From positions 2,105,001 to 2,169,000 of the forward strand of contig NZ_CP041969.1 of NCBI RefSeq assembly GCF_014107495.1: 64,000 nt of DNA. Direction: 5' to 3'. Position numbers and translations under genes: made by a program. How positions within the stretch are numbered: the stretch's first letter is position 1; every line of letters begins with the position of its first letter. The stretch is from Cohnella cholangitidis (GTDB lineage Bacteria; Bacillota; Bacilli; Paenibacillales; Paenibacillaceae). Positions 7,640-17,952 of the stretch are shown here, piece by piece. The notes under the pieces are model-generated. The model had not been told where the DNA came from and did not search any database. It saw only the letters and a list, made by a program, of their open reading frames with translations.

Positions 7640-10600
7640 TCATTCGTTGATTAATCCAGCCTTGATCAGCAACCGGTACAGAAGCACGGTCGTCTCCGCG
7701 CGGGTTAACGACTTCCGCGGACGCAACTCGTCTCCGTTACCCTTCATTAAACCTTCGGAAATGGCCGTCCGGATCGAATCGCTCGCCCAGTTGCCGATTT
7801 GATCGCGGTCGGAGTAGGCTTCTAAGTCTACTTGCGCCCCTGCATTTCTTGTTGCCGATGAGATGTCGGCCAGTCGCAGCGCCCGAACGATCATGACGAT
7901 CGCTTCTTGTCGCGACACTTCCCGATTCGGGCCGAACGTTCCGTCCTTGAACCCATCCATCAATCCGTACGCTTTAACCGCCGCGGCGCGCCGCTGTACC
8001 AGTTCGACCGGCCGACGTCCAGGAAGCTTGCCTGACCTCCGCCTTCCGGCAATCCCAGAGCTCTTGCTAGCAGCGCAGCGAATTCGGCCCGAGTAACCTC
8101 GGCATCGGGATCGAACCGCCCTCCGTCTACGCCTTGTACGATCAATCGGCTATTCATTTCGCTGATTTCGTTAGCGGCCCAGTGTCCTTGAACGTCCGCG
8201 AATAGAGACTGCTTGGAAACAACCGCAAAGACGCCGTTCGTGAGACTCCGAATCACCGCGGCCCGACGACCGTCCACTAAGGCAAACTCCGTCGGCACCG
8301 GACGCGCTCCAAGCTTCTCGTCCCATACGACGACCGTCGATGTCGTATGATCGTCAGCTTCCGTCGGTAAATAAATGACCCTTTCCACATAATGGCCAAA
8401 GCTAGCAATCTCTCTTTTCTCGCCATGATCGATGATATGCACGTTAAAATGAACCGGATTCCCGACTAGCCGGAAACCGCCTTTATTCGCCGCATCCCGC
8501 AGACCGGCAATTCCCCCGGCTTCGCCGAACGCGATCGTTACTTGAGCTTCCGCGGCTGTCGTCCAATCCGTCTTCCGGCTTATGACCTCGTCTAGAGGCA
8601 AGCGATACTGGCCTTGCCGAGTTTTTAATAGAATCGTAGCTCCCTCTTCCGGAAGGAGCGAAATGGCGTCGCCGGGAAGGCGAAGCGCGATTAAGCCCGC
8701 TTCATCCTCGATCGAGATCGAGAGATTCGCTTTGGCCGTTGCGGAAGATGAGAGCACCTTCTTAAGAACTTCGCTATCCAACAGTACGTCGATGGATTTG
8801 ACTCCGTCCGCGCCAGTTCGCAAAGCGGCAACTCCGGACACTTCTGTATCGTTGATCCGAATCGCAATCGTATTGGATGGCGATGGGTTTGATGGGCTTG
8901 ATGGACTTGTGCCGTTTGAAGGGCTAGACGGCCCGGGATTCGTGCTTGCCGCGGAACGGTTTACGTTAAGCGTGTACTTTTTCACGGTACCATCCTGCGC
9001 TTTGACATTGACCTCGAACGCGTTATTGCCCGTTGCCAGCGGATACTCGCCGGTAATCGAATTCGCGGTCGCCCGCATTCCGTTCACGGAGACGATAGAA
9101 TAGCTATCCGAGGTTGCCAACAACATTTTCAATCCGGTTACCGAATGGGTTACCTGAATGTTATAGTCCGTTGTCCCCGAATCAAAGGCGAAATTTACCG
9201 TCCCGCCCGTTCCCATGAGCTGCCAGTCGGCCAAGTTCGCATTGTTGCTCATGGGAACGATATTCCGGACTTCGATCAAGCTCACGTTCGCGTTGCCCGC
9301 CGTATCTACCGCATAGACGGAATAAATCCCGTTCTCCTGAACGGTAAAACGATCGGCGATCGCCACTCCTTGTGTATCGAAATACGAAACGGCACGGCTT
9401 CCCGGCGCCCACTTAATAGAAGAAAGGCTATTGAAGTGCCCGTATACCGACGCGGTTACGGTAACCGTCACGTTGCCGAAGGTAGGGGCGATAGGATTTG
9501 CTTGCAGTACGATTCTAGGAGGCTGATCGTACGTAAACGCTACATTCACGGTCTGGATTAAAGTTAGACCGGTTGTTGCTTCCTTCGCGGAATAGGTCAC
9601 GTTCTCCGCCGCCGTATTGCTCACCGTAAATAACGCTAAGCCGTCCGCATCTGTCACGTCGTATACGGCTTGTATGACCGAGCTTCCTCCATTGGCTTGA
9701 AGCAGCACCCGCTTGCCTGCGATCGGGTGGTCGTAATCGTCCTTGAGCTTAACGAAGATCGATGCTTTGCCGGCTCCGTCCGCACGAACGACAAGGTCGC
9801 TTGCGGTAACCGTGGAGCGCTGCGCGCTTACGTCGCCAAGGAGAAATTCCACGCTGGCCGTCGGCGCAATCGGATTGCCATCGACGCTGGCGCTGATCGT
9901 CGCGATACCTAACGTTGTAGGGGCCGTCAGCGTTGCCGTATACGTGCCGTTACCGTTGTCCGTTACGCCGCTAACCGTTCCAAGCGTTGACGTAATGCCA
10001 ACCATCGCTCCCCCGGCCGTCTGCGCATTACCCAGAGCGTCGATCAACTTCACCGAGATCGTCGTCTGGCTTGTCCCATCGGCGGTCAGCGTTGCATCGC
10101 CCGCTTGGATCGTGCTGTTCGCCGTCGACGCGCGCCCACTACGAACTGCATGCTGACCGTCCCCGCTATCGCGCTTCCGCCGATAGTTGCGCCGATCGTC
10201 GCCGTCCCTGTCGTCGTCGGAGACGTAAGCGTCGCCGCGTACGTACCGTTGTTGTTATCCGTTACGGCGCTAACCGTGCCGAGCGTAGACGTAATGCCTA
10301 CCGTCGCTCCTCCGGTTGAGATCGCATTGCCCTGGGCGTCGATCAACTTCACGCCGATCGTCGTCTGGCTTGTCCCATCTGCGGTCAAAGTCGCGGAGCC
10401 AGCCTGAATCGTACTGTTCGCCGTCGACGGAGTTCCCGGCACGAACTGCACGGTGGCCGTCCCCGTTATCGCGCTGCCTCCAACGCTGGCGTTGATCGTC
10501 GCCGTCCCTGTCGTCGTCGGAGACATTAGCGTCGCCGCGTACGTACCGTTGTTGTTATCCGTTACGGCGCTAACCGTGCCGAGCGTAGACGTAATGCCTA

Positions 10601-12441
10601 CCGTCGCTCCTCCGGTTGAGATCGCATTGCCCTGGGCGTCGATCAACTTCACGCCGATCGTCGTCTGGCTTGTCCCATCTGCGGTCAAAGTCGCGGAGCC
10701 AGCCTGAATCGTACTGTTCGCCGTCGACGGAGTTCCCGGCACGAACTGCACGCTGGCCGTCCCCGTTATCGCGCTGCCTCCAACGCTGGCGTTGACCGTC
10801 GCCGTCCCTGTCGTCGTCGAAGACATTAGCGTCGCCGTATACGTGCCGTTGTTGTTGTCCGTTACGGCGCTGACCGTGCCGAGCGTCGATGTAATGACTA
10901 CCGTCGCTCCTCCGGTCATTATCGTATTCCCATTCGCGTCCTTCAATCGTACGGTTACCGTTTGGCTTGTCCCATCGCGTCAGCGTCGCGTTGCCCGCTT
11001 GAATCGTGCTGTTCGCCGTCGACGGCGCTCCCGGTACGAACTGCACGCTAGCCGTCGACCGATCGCGCTACCGCCTACGGTTGCACTGATCGTCGCCGTA
11101 CCTGTCGTCATCGGAGCCGTGAGCGTCGCCGTATACGTACCGTTGTTATTGTCCGTTACTGCGCTGACCGTGCCCAGCGTCGAAGCGATGCCTACCGTCG
11201 CTCCTCCGGTGCGATCGCATTGCCCTGGGCGTCGATCAACTTCACGCCGATCGTCGTCTGGCTTGTCCCATCGGCGATTAGCGTCGCGGCGCCAGCCTGT
11301 ATCGTACTGTTCGCCGTCGACGCGCTCCAGGCACGAACTGCACGCTAGCCGTCCCCGTTATCGCGCTACCGCCTACGGTTGCACTGATCGTCGCCGTACC
11401 TGTCGTCGTCGGAGCCGTGAGCGTCGCCGTATACGTACCGTTGTTATTGTCCGTTACTGCGCTGACCGTGCCCAGCGTCGAAGCGATCGCTACCGTAGCT
11501 CCTCCGGTCGTAATCGCATTCCCATACGCGTCTTTCAATCGTACGGTTACCGTCGTCTGGCTTGTTCCGTTCGCGGTCAACGTCGCGTTGCCCGATTGGA
11601 CCGTGCTGTGCGCCGTCGACGGCGCACCTGCTACAAACTGCACGCTAGCTGTCGACGTAATTGGGCTGCCGCCAACGCTGGCGCCGATCGTCGCCGTGCC
11701 TGTCGTCGTCGGAGCCGTGAGCGTCGCCGTATACGTGCCGTTATTGTTGTCCGTAACGGCGCTGACTGTGCCTAAAGTCGAGGTAATGACCACCGACGAT
11801 CCTCCGGTCGCCCAATCCGTTCCTTGCGCGTCTTTCATTTGTACGGTTACCGTCGTCTGGCTGACGCCATCCGCTACCAGACTGGATTGCGCGCTTGAAA
11901 CCCGACTCTCGGCCGGGGATAAGGAGTAATCCGGGATCGTATATGTCTTGAAGGCGAAATCTCTCCCGGCAGCCGACGAGGATCCTCTTGGATACGTATC
12001 GGCAGAACTCAAATACCAACCGAATCCGGCAGGACTCCCAGACTCCGTGGAAGCTACCATTCGATACACGGTATTCTTCTTCAAGTAAGGTGATGTCCCG
12101 GAAAAATCGATCGATACCCAGCCTGCGCCGAACGTCGCCAACTGCGCGGTCGCAAGAGGCGTCGAAAGATTGCTTTCCTGATAGATACTCACCTTAAGGG
12201 CGCCGGTTGTGCCGAAGGAATCGAAGATATTCAGATCAATCCCGCTGAGATTACCGGCAAACGCCGGGGTAAAGGTTTGAAATCTCGGGTAATCGGCATT
12301 CACGAATACATTGCCGGTGCCACTCGCGTTCTCTTGATCCAAAACCGCCGAACCCGCAGCGTAAACGGATCGACCGGGCAACCACCCTAAAACAATCACG
12401 ATGCTAAGAACAATTGCGATCCATAGGTTCAAAGCTTTCAT
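7640..12441 (-). CDS. SLH-anchored surface adhesin with tandem Ig-like repeats (frameshifted)
   Basis: Open frames at 12441-11278, 10946-10086, 10053-7960 and 7963-7640 form one gene read in successive frames. The start is the ATG at 12441 (GGAGG 5 bases upstream), followed by a signal peptide (LWIAIVLSIVIVLGWLPG). A ~170-residue N-terminal domain precedes seven near-identical ~100-residue invasin/intimin-type Ig-like (Big_1) repeats (ITSTLGTVSAVTDNNNGTYT, then VGGSAITGTASVQFVPG) and one divergent copy. Next come a cadherin-like beta-sandwich segment (NANLADWQLMG, then FAFDSGTTDYNIQV), a Ser/Pro/Asn linker near 8900, and C-terminal SLH domains (FADVQGHWAANEISEMN onward) that would bind pyruvylated wall polymer. 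Shifts lie near 7985, 10130, 10975, 11055, 11208 and 11318. Intact ends suggest sequence error or very recent inactivation. Confidence 0.75.
9540..11925 (-). repeat. Tandem ~300-bp repeats encoding Ig-like (Big_1) domains
   Basis: About eight units of roughly 300 bases lie head to tail inside the adhesin gene. The units at 10201-10440 and 10501-10740 are almost identical (a few differences around 10225/10525), indicating very recent duplication or gene conversion. The unit at 9540-9840 is the most diverged. Arrays of this kind vary in copy number between strains. Confidence 0.85.
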
Positions 12442-12490
12442 CATTTCCTCCATTCTTGGCTTCGCTTCCGCATGAACGAAACTTAGCGCT

Positions 12491-12670
12491 CTAAATTTTA
12501 ATAACCCCCGCATAAGTAATCCCTGCGACAACTATCCCCGCCAGGACGAAAATACCGAAAAACCATTTCGTAAATTTAAGGCCTACTCCCGGACCGTCCC
12601 ACCATAACTTACCGTAGATAATAGCCCCGAGAAGCATGACGCTTAGAAAAGCAATGCCGGCATTATACAT
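12491..12670 (-). CDS. 59-residue two-helix membrane protein
   Basis: ATG at 12670 with GGTGG 6 bases upstream, stop at 12491. Two hydrophobic helices are visible (AFLSVMLLGAIIYG, and WFFGIFVLAGIVVAGITYAG) separated by a short KLWWDGPGVG loop. The stop lies 49 bases before the adhesin start, so the two are probably one transcript. Possible roles are a small accessory membrane protein for export or a regulator of the surface protein, but nothing in the sequence decides this. No family recognised. Confidence 0.65.
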   Translation of the reverse strand: MYNAGIAFLSVMLLGAIIYGKLWWDGPGVGLKFTKWFFGIFVLAGIVVAGITYAGVIKI

Positions 12671-12823
12671 CGTTATCCACCTATCCCTCTCAAAATTTAG
12701 CTTTTTTCACACTTTTAATCTATTTAATTATTAGTAAGATAAAATAACTCTTTATCCTGCGCCATACCCATAAAGGGATATCTTTGTTCGAAATGAGGCA
12801 TTAAACGCCTAAAAAATAACTGC

Positions 12824-12847
12824 TCCATACCTCCTTGGAGGTATGGA
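12824..12847. promoter_or_regulatory. Perfect palindrome upstream of the kinase-ATPase-LuxR gene
   Basis: Eleven-base arms (TCCATACCTCC and GGAGGTATGGA) flank a 2-base centre. Neither side has an adjacent T-tract, so a regulator binding site is more likely than a terminator. It lies in the divergent region between the 59-residue membrane protein (minus) and the LuxR-type giant regulator (plus). The right arm contains AAGGAGG but no well-spaced start codon follows. Confidence 0.45.
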
Positions 12848-12981
12848 ATCTTTAGCGAATCGGTTTTATGATAAGCGATAGATTTCGCGCGAAGCTGCAA
12901 GGTTGGCAAATAACCTCTTTAATAGGGATGCCTCTTTCCGTTAAAATAATTGACATAAAATGTAGTCAGAGGTGTTCGGAA

Positions 12982-15900
12982 ATGAAAGAAGCCGGAATAA
13001 CGCTCAGAGAATTTATGAACGGACAAGCGTACATGAAGCCGGATGCTTTCCTTATCCTTGCTAGAGCGATTGCGGCCAGCGTCGGGAAACTTCATCAGCA
13101 ACAATTCATACACCTCGATTTGCGGCCTGAGCGGATATTCGTTTCAGCGAATGGGACGGACGCTAGCTTGATAGATTCCGGCCACGCGGCGCGTCGATCG
13201 GACGACGGCTACGTCCGATCGTCCGTCTACGGCATTCCCGACGCAGGCCTGCCTTATTGCTCGCCCGAAAATACGGGCAGGATGCTCCGTACCGCGGACG
13301 AGCGCAGCGATCTATATTCTTTAGGCGTACTTTTCTATGAAATGCTCTCCGGACGCCTTCCTTTTCTAGCCGACAATCCTCTCGAATGGGTGTACCTGCA
13401 TCTGACGCAATCCCCGGCACCGCTAACGAACGAAGGAACGCGATTACCCGACGGTCTGGAATCCATCGTCATGAAGCTTTTGGAGAAAAATCCGGATAGC
13501 CGTTATCAGAACGCCGGTTTTCTAATCGCCGATTTAGATAAAATCGGACGCGCCCACGATACTTTTTTCATGGAACCCGGATTTCACGGCAGAGAGCTTG
13601 AAATTTCAATGCTCACTCAAGCCTTTTATTCCGCTTGCTTCGGATCTACGGAAATGGTCTACGTTTCGGGAGATGCCGGAATCGGCAAAACGAGCTTAAT
13701 AGAAGAGATCTTTCGAAAACAAAGGCATTCGCGGGATTTTTACTATATCGCCGGCAAGTTCGAGCAAATCTCGAACGAAAGCCCCTATCACCCTATTATT
13801 CAGGCCTTTCGCGGGTTAATGCGCCATTTGCTCGGCGAGCGGAAGGATCAAACCGAGCAATGGAGACTCAAACTGCAAGAAGCTCTCGGCGCCAATGCCG
13901 ACCTCATTACGACGATCATCCCCGAAGCCGGGCATATATTGGGCAACACGCCGGCTGCGGAGGAACTGCCGGCCAATGAATCGAAGAAACGGTTCTTTTA
14001 CGTTTTCCGCAAATTCGTGCAGGCGCTGGCTTCCAAAGAGTATCCCATCGTCCTCTTCATCGATGATTTGCAATGGGCGAACTCTTCGTCCCTGCAATTG
14101 ATTCAAGCCTTGTTATCCGATCCGGAATGCCAATATCTCATGTTCGTCTGCGCCTATCGCCATACGGAAACGGATCGGAGCAAGCTTCCGGGGTACGAAA
14201 CGGACGGAAGCGTCACGGATCAAGCGGTTGTCCGTCACATTCATCTGTCGCCGCTCGGCATGGAGCAAATGAACCTGATCGTGATGGAGACGCTGAATAG
14301 CGATGCCGACTCTACGCTTATCTTGACGGAGCTGTTATACCGCAGATCCGGCGGCAATCCGTTTCATTTCAAACAGATCCTGCTCCGCTTACAGGATGAC
14401 AACATTCTGCTATACAATCATGAAAAACGATGCTGGCAATGGAACTTGGGACAGATCATCGAGCAGGAACCTAGTTATGCCATCCATGATTTAATGGAAC
14501 GCAGATTGCAACGTTTCTCGAATCAAGCGCAGGAACTGCTCAAAGCGGCCGCCTGCGTGGGGAGCACGTTTCACCTCGATCTCATCTCTTCCGTCGCGAG
14601 CCTCGATAGAGACGAACTCGTCTCCGAGTGGTTCCTTATTGAAGCCGAAGGGATGGTTGTGCCTCATGATACCGGGATTTATCGTTTTGCTCACGATAAC
14701 ATCCAGAAGCTGATCTATAATCAAATAGATGATCAATCGAAACAAGACATCCATATCCGAATAGGCAGATGCCTGCTCGGATCGGATATCGGGATCGGAG
14801 AAAGCTCGTTCGACGCCGTTAACCATCTTAATAAAGGCTCGAAGACGATTAAAGACGAACGCGAGCTAAGACAGCTGGTCAATTTGAATTCGGAAGCCGG
14901 AAAACGCGCCAAGGCCTCCTCCGCATACGATATTGCTCTGGGATATTTCGCAAAAGGCGCGGAGCTGCTGTCAGACAAAGACTGGGACACGGAGTTCGAG
15001 TTTTGTTTCGAGCTGCATGCCCAGAAAGCAGAATGCGAATATTTGTGCGGCAATTCCGATCCGTATGAACGGGAAATCGAATTATTGCTTGACCGTGCCC
15101 GCAATCCTGTCGAACGCAGCCGGGTGCAAATGATCCGAATTATGCAGCACATTAATCAAGGCAGATATTTAGAGGGGACGGCACTAGGCATTGAAAGCCT
15201 GAGAGAGCATCACGTTATCATTTCGCCCAATCCGGGAAACTTAACGCTCTGGATAGAGGTCAAGCGAATCGAGATCTTGCTTCGCAATAAGCATGACAAA
15301 CTCGCCCATTTGGAGGAAATGTCGGACAAAGATCGCATTGCCGCGATGAACCTGATTTTCTCGATTACACCCTCCACCTTTTTTACCGATAAGAAGGTCT
15401 TCATCCTGCTGATGTGCAGAGCCATTCAACTGTCGCTTAAACATGGGAACACCCCCGCTTCCGCGACCGTCTATTCCGCATTCGGCATGCTTCTGGGGAC
15501 CGGGTTCGGCAAATTCGATCAAGGTTATGCCATGGGCAAGATCGGCGTGGAGCTATCCGAGCGCTATAATAGCGCCTCGATTAAAAGCAGAACCTATACG
15601 ATATTCGGCGCGGTTCTCTGCCAATTTGCCGGGAATAACCGCGATGTGGACGATTATCTAAGTAAAGCGCTCCGTTGCGGCATGGATTCGGGAGATTATG
15701 TTTTTGCCAGTTACGCCATGGGAGCGCACGTCAATTCCTTGTACGCAAGAGCGTCTTTAAGCGAATTGTCCAAAAAAATCGCGGACTACATGGCGGTGCT
15801 GGATACGACGAAAGATGAATTCGTAAGGCAGAACTTTTACCTGTATCAGCAAGTTATTCTCGCCTTGAAAGGCGGAACGGCCGCTCCCGGCTCGTTCAGC

Positions 15901-17388
15901 AGCCCCGGCTTCGACGAAGATGAATTTATACAACGGATTCGCGAAGAGGAAACCTCGGCCACCACTCTATTTCAATATTGCACCTACAAGACTCAGCTTT
16001 ACTATTTGCTGGGCAACTATGAGGAGGCCGTCCGATGGGCCGAGCAAGCCAAGCCCTATGAGGCATACGCTACTCATTTGCCTCATTTGCCGGAATGCCT
16101 GTTTTATGAATCGCTTGCCTCATTGGCCGCACGCCAAACGTCCGGGGAAAGTTCATCCGTAAGCAAAAGCTTGCAACGAGGCATTCGGCGATTCATTAAA
16201 TGGACGCAGTGGAGCCCGGACAAATATCGGGCAAAGCAATACCTGCTTGAAGCCGAATTTGCGCGCGCGATCGGCGAATTCGGGGCCGCCGAGGAGGGGT
16301 ACGATAAAGCGATCCGCGAGGCCAGGGAGCACGGCGATATCCATGTCATTAGCCTAGCCGGCGAACTAGCCGCTAGCCACTATACGGGAAGCAACAGGAG
16401 AAAGACGGCTTTGCATTATTTGCATCTTGCCGTTGAAGGATTCAGACAATGGGATGTTTACTTGAAAACCTCTCAATTGGAGAGGCTGGTGTTGGATGTA
16501 CAATTTCAAGAGAATACCGCGCTAACGTCTGTAAGAACGCAATCGCCGGCAAGCCGAACGGCTGCCGAGCTGGAGATCGCGGCCGCGGGCTTTCAGGGCG
16601 AACCCCGTTCCGCGGACAGCATGGATCTCGCCGCGATTCTCAGAACGACCCAAGCGATCACGAATCAGATGGACATGGATACCGTGCTGGCGGAAATCAT
16701 GAACACCATTATGAAGCATGCGGGCGCAAGCAAGGGAGCTCTGCTCACGAACACGAACGATGACGCGCTCACTATACAGGCGTACGCGGATTCGGAGGAG
16801 CAGGCCGCCGTCCGGTTCCCCATGGAATTGTACGAAAGCCTTCTTTTGCCGGAAGGAATCATTCGATACGTCTTTCGCACGCACGAGGCCGTCCATTATG
16901 CCGGAGGAGAAGAAAGCTGGCTGATTCATAACCCCTATATGGCCAAACACCGCCCGCAATCGGCCCTGTGCATCCCCGTAACCGTTCACGGCATGATGCT
17001 GGGCGTTCTGTATCTTGAGAATAAAAGGACAAGCGGCGTGTTCGCGAATGATCGCATGGAAGTTCTGCTCGCGATGGCTTCGCAAGGAATCATGATGTGC
17101 GTGCTGCAGAGCTCGTCCGAACCGATAGATACGGAACCGGGAATGGAGGAACATACGCAAGATGCTCCTTCCAGCGCGATGGAGGAGCCGCTAACGGACC
17201 GCGAACTGGAAGTCCTCGCATTATTGGCTGCCGGATTGTCCAACAAAGAAATTGCCGATCGCCTGATTATTGCCATAGGTACGGTGAAGGTACACGTCAA
17301 AAATATTTTCGCCAAGCTGAAGGTCAATCGGCGCTTCAAAGCGATCGAGCAAGCCAAGGAACTGAAACTGATTGGTCGGAATTCTTGA
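12982..17388 (+). CDS. Kinase-like / AAA ATPase / GAF / LuxR-HTH multidomain regulator
   Basis: 1468 residues. Residues ~1-190 correspond to the C-lobe of a Ser/Thr protein kinase (HLDLRPERIF catalytic-loop equivalent, DSG in place of DFG, GIPDAGLPYCSPENTGRM activation segment, RSDLYSLGVLFYEMLSGRLPF). The N-lobe with the Gly-rich loop and Lys is absent. From ~residue 200 there is an AAA_16-type ATPase (Walker A GDAGIGKTS, Walker B PIVLFIDDLQWAN), then ~600 residues of helical repeats. A GAF domain (ILRTTQAITNQMDMDTVLAE onward) covers ~1215-1365, and a LuxR helix-turn-helix (LTDRELEVLALLAAGLSNKE) ends the protein. Architecture resembles PknK-like and cyanobacterial multisensor kinases, with LuxR replacing a histidine kinase. 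The open frame extends upstream to 12868; the ATG at 12982 is preferred for its GAGGT. Confidence 0.8.
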   Translation: MKEAGITLREFMNGQAYMKPDAFLILARAIAASVGKLHQQQFIHLDLRPERIFVSANGTDASLIDSGHAARRSDDGYVRSSVYGIPDAGLPYCSPENTGRMLRTADERSDLYSLGVLFYEMLSGRLPFLADNPLEWVYLHLTQSPAPLTNEGTRLPDGLESIVMKLLEKNPDSRYQNAGFLIADLDKIGRAHDTFFMEPGFHGRELEISMLTQAFYSACFGSTEMVYVSGDAGIGKTSLIEEIFRKQRHSRDFYYIAGKFEQISNESPYHPIIQAFRGLMRHLLGERKDQTEQWRLKLQEALGANADLITTIIPEAGHILGNTPAAEELPANESKKRFFYVFRKFVQALASKEYPIVLFIDDLQWANSSSLQLIQALLSDPECQYLMFVCAYRHTETDRSKLPGYETDGSVTDQAVVRHIHLSPLGMEQMNLIVMETLNSDADSTLILTELLYRRSGGNPFHFKQILLRLQDDNILLYNHEKRCWQWNLGQIIEQEPSYAIHDLMERRLQRFSNQAQELLKAAACVGSTFHLDLISSVASLDRDELVSEWFLIEAEGMVVPHDTGIYRFAHDNIQKLIYNQIDDQSKQDIHIRIGRCLLGSDIGIGESSFDAVNHLNKGSKTIKDERELRQLVNLNSEAGKRAKASSAYDIALGYFAKGAELLSDKDWDTEFEFCFELHAQKAECEYLCGNSDPYEREIELLLDRARNPVERSRVQMIRIMQHINQGRYLEGTALGIESLREHHVIISPNPGNLTLWIEVKRIEILLRNKHDKLAHLEEMSDKDRIAAMNLIFSITPSTFFTDKKVFILLMCRAIQLSLKHGNTPASATVYSAFGMLLGTGFGKFDQGYAMGKIGVELSERYNSASIKSRTYTIFGAVLCQFAGNNRDVDDYLSKALRCGMDSGDYVFASYAMGAHVNSLYARASLSELSKKIADYMAVLDTTKDEFVRQNFYLYQQVILALKGGTAAPGSFSSPGFDEDEFIQRIREEETSATTLFQYCTYKTQLYYLLGNYEEAVRWAEQAKPYEAYATHLPHLPECLFYESLASLAARQTSGESSSVSKSLQRGIRRFIKWTQWSPDKYRAKQYLLEAEFARAIGEFGAAEEGYDKAIREAREHGDIHVISLAGELAASHYTGSNRRKTALHYLHLAVEGFRQWDVYLKTSQLERLVLDVQFQENTALTSVRTQSPASRTAAELEIAAAGFQGEPRSADSMDLAAILRTTQAITNQMDMDTVLAEIMNTIMKHAGASKGALLTNTNDDALTIQAYADSEEQAAVRFPMELYESLLLPEGIIRYVFRTHEAVHYAGGEESWLIHNPYMAKHRPQSALCIPVTVHGMMLGVLYLENKRTSGVFANDRMEVLLAMASQGIMMCVLQSSSEPIDTEPGMEEHTQDAPSSAMEEPLTDRELEVLALLAAGLSNKEIADRLIIAIGTVKVHVKNIFAKLKVNRRFKAIEQAKELKLIGRNS

Positions 17389-17399
17389 ATAATAAAAGG

Positions 17400-17454
17400 A
17401 AACAGCGGCAGACCGGGACAGAAAATAAAGTCCTGGATCTACCGCTGTTTTATT
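17400..17454. terminator. Bidirectional terminator, copy A of a dispersed hairpin repeat
   Basis: AACAGCGGCAGaccgGGAC pairs with GTCCtGGatCTaCCGCTGTT to give a long imperfect stem ending in TTTTATTT. It lies between convergent genes. The same sequence family recurs at 21509, 23663 and, degenerate, at 24730. Confidence 0.75.
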
Positions 17455-17900
17455 TACTTATTCAGTTCAAGATGCAGTAGAGGATACGGGCGTCCCGAAG
17501 GGTCTAGTTCCGATCGTCCCGTCCGAATAAATCCATAACGTTGGTAGAACGCGTACGCTCCCTCATTTTGCTCGTTCACGTCAACTTTGAGCTTAGAGCC
17601 TTTTATAGTTTCGGCATGTCCGATTAATCGGCTGCCTATCCCTTTCCCATGGTAATCCGGGTCGACGAATAACATCTCTATTGTCGTTCCATCAAGTCCA
17701 ATAAACCCTAACGGTTGTTTGCTTTCATTCAGTTCCATCCAAATCTCAACTTCTCTTAGCGCGCCGTTTCGAACCATCCGATGATAAAACTGCATATCCT
17801 GTTCCGTCAAAAAGGTATGGGTATGACGTACGGCCCGGTACCAGATATCCACTAATTGTTCGTGATTTTCATCCTGATAGGAGATAATTTCATTTAGCAC
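17454..17900 (-). CDS. GNAT-family N-acetyltransferase
   Basis: 148 residues from a GTG at 17900 with GGAGG 6 bases upstream; the longer open frame to 18005 lacks a ribosome binding site and starts inside the preceding gene. The acetyl-CoA binding motif A is clear (IEMLFVDPDYHGKGIGSRLI, the Q/RxxGxG/A loop), followed by the AYAFYQRYGFIRTGRSE motif B end. It resembles YjaB/YiaC-type small acetyltransferases; the substrate is unknown. It is the last gene of the group starting near 21314 and ends in the hairpin repeat. Confidence 0.85.
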   Translation of the reverse strand: MLNEIISYQDENHEQLVDIWYRAVRHTHTFLTEQDMQFYHRMVRNGALREVEIWMELNESKQPLGFIGLDGTTIEMLFVDPDYHGKGIGSRLIGHAETIKGSKLKVDVNEQNEGAYAFYQRYGFIRTGRSELDPSGRPYPLLHLELNK

Positions 17901-17952
17901 AGTTATCCTCCGTCCTTCTTCTTTACTTTGCTTACCGACTTGTTCAGGCGCT

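Noticed and set aside
9540..11925. CRISPR-like regular repetition
   Set aside because: The period is ~300 bases with coding repeats and no short repeat/unique spacer alternation; it encodes Ig-like domains.
8582..11929. Several plus-strand open frames opposite the adhesin repeats
   Set aside because: They repeat with the ~300-bp period of the minus-strand Ig-like array and only reflect its codon bias.
12724..12909. 61-codon minus-strand frame through the palindrome near 12835
   Set aside because: AAGGAGG in the palindrome is only one base from an internal ATG, and no other start has a usable signal; the composition does not suggest a protein.
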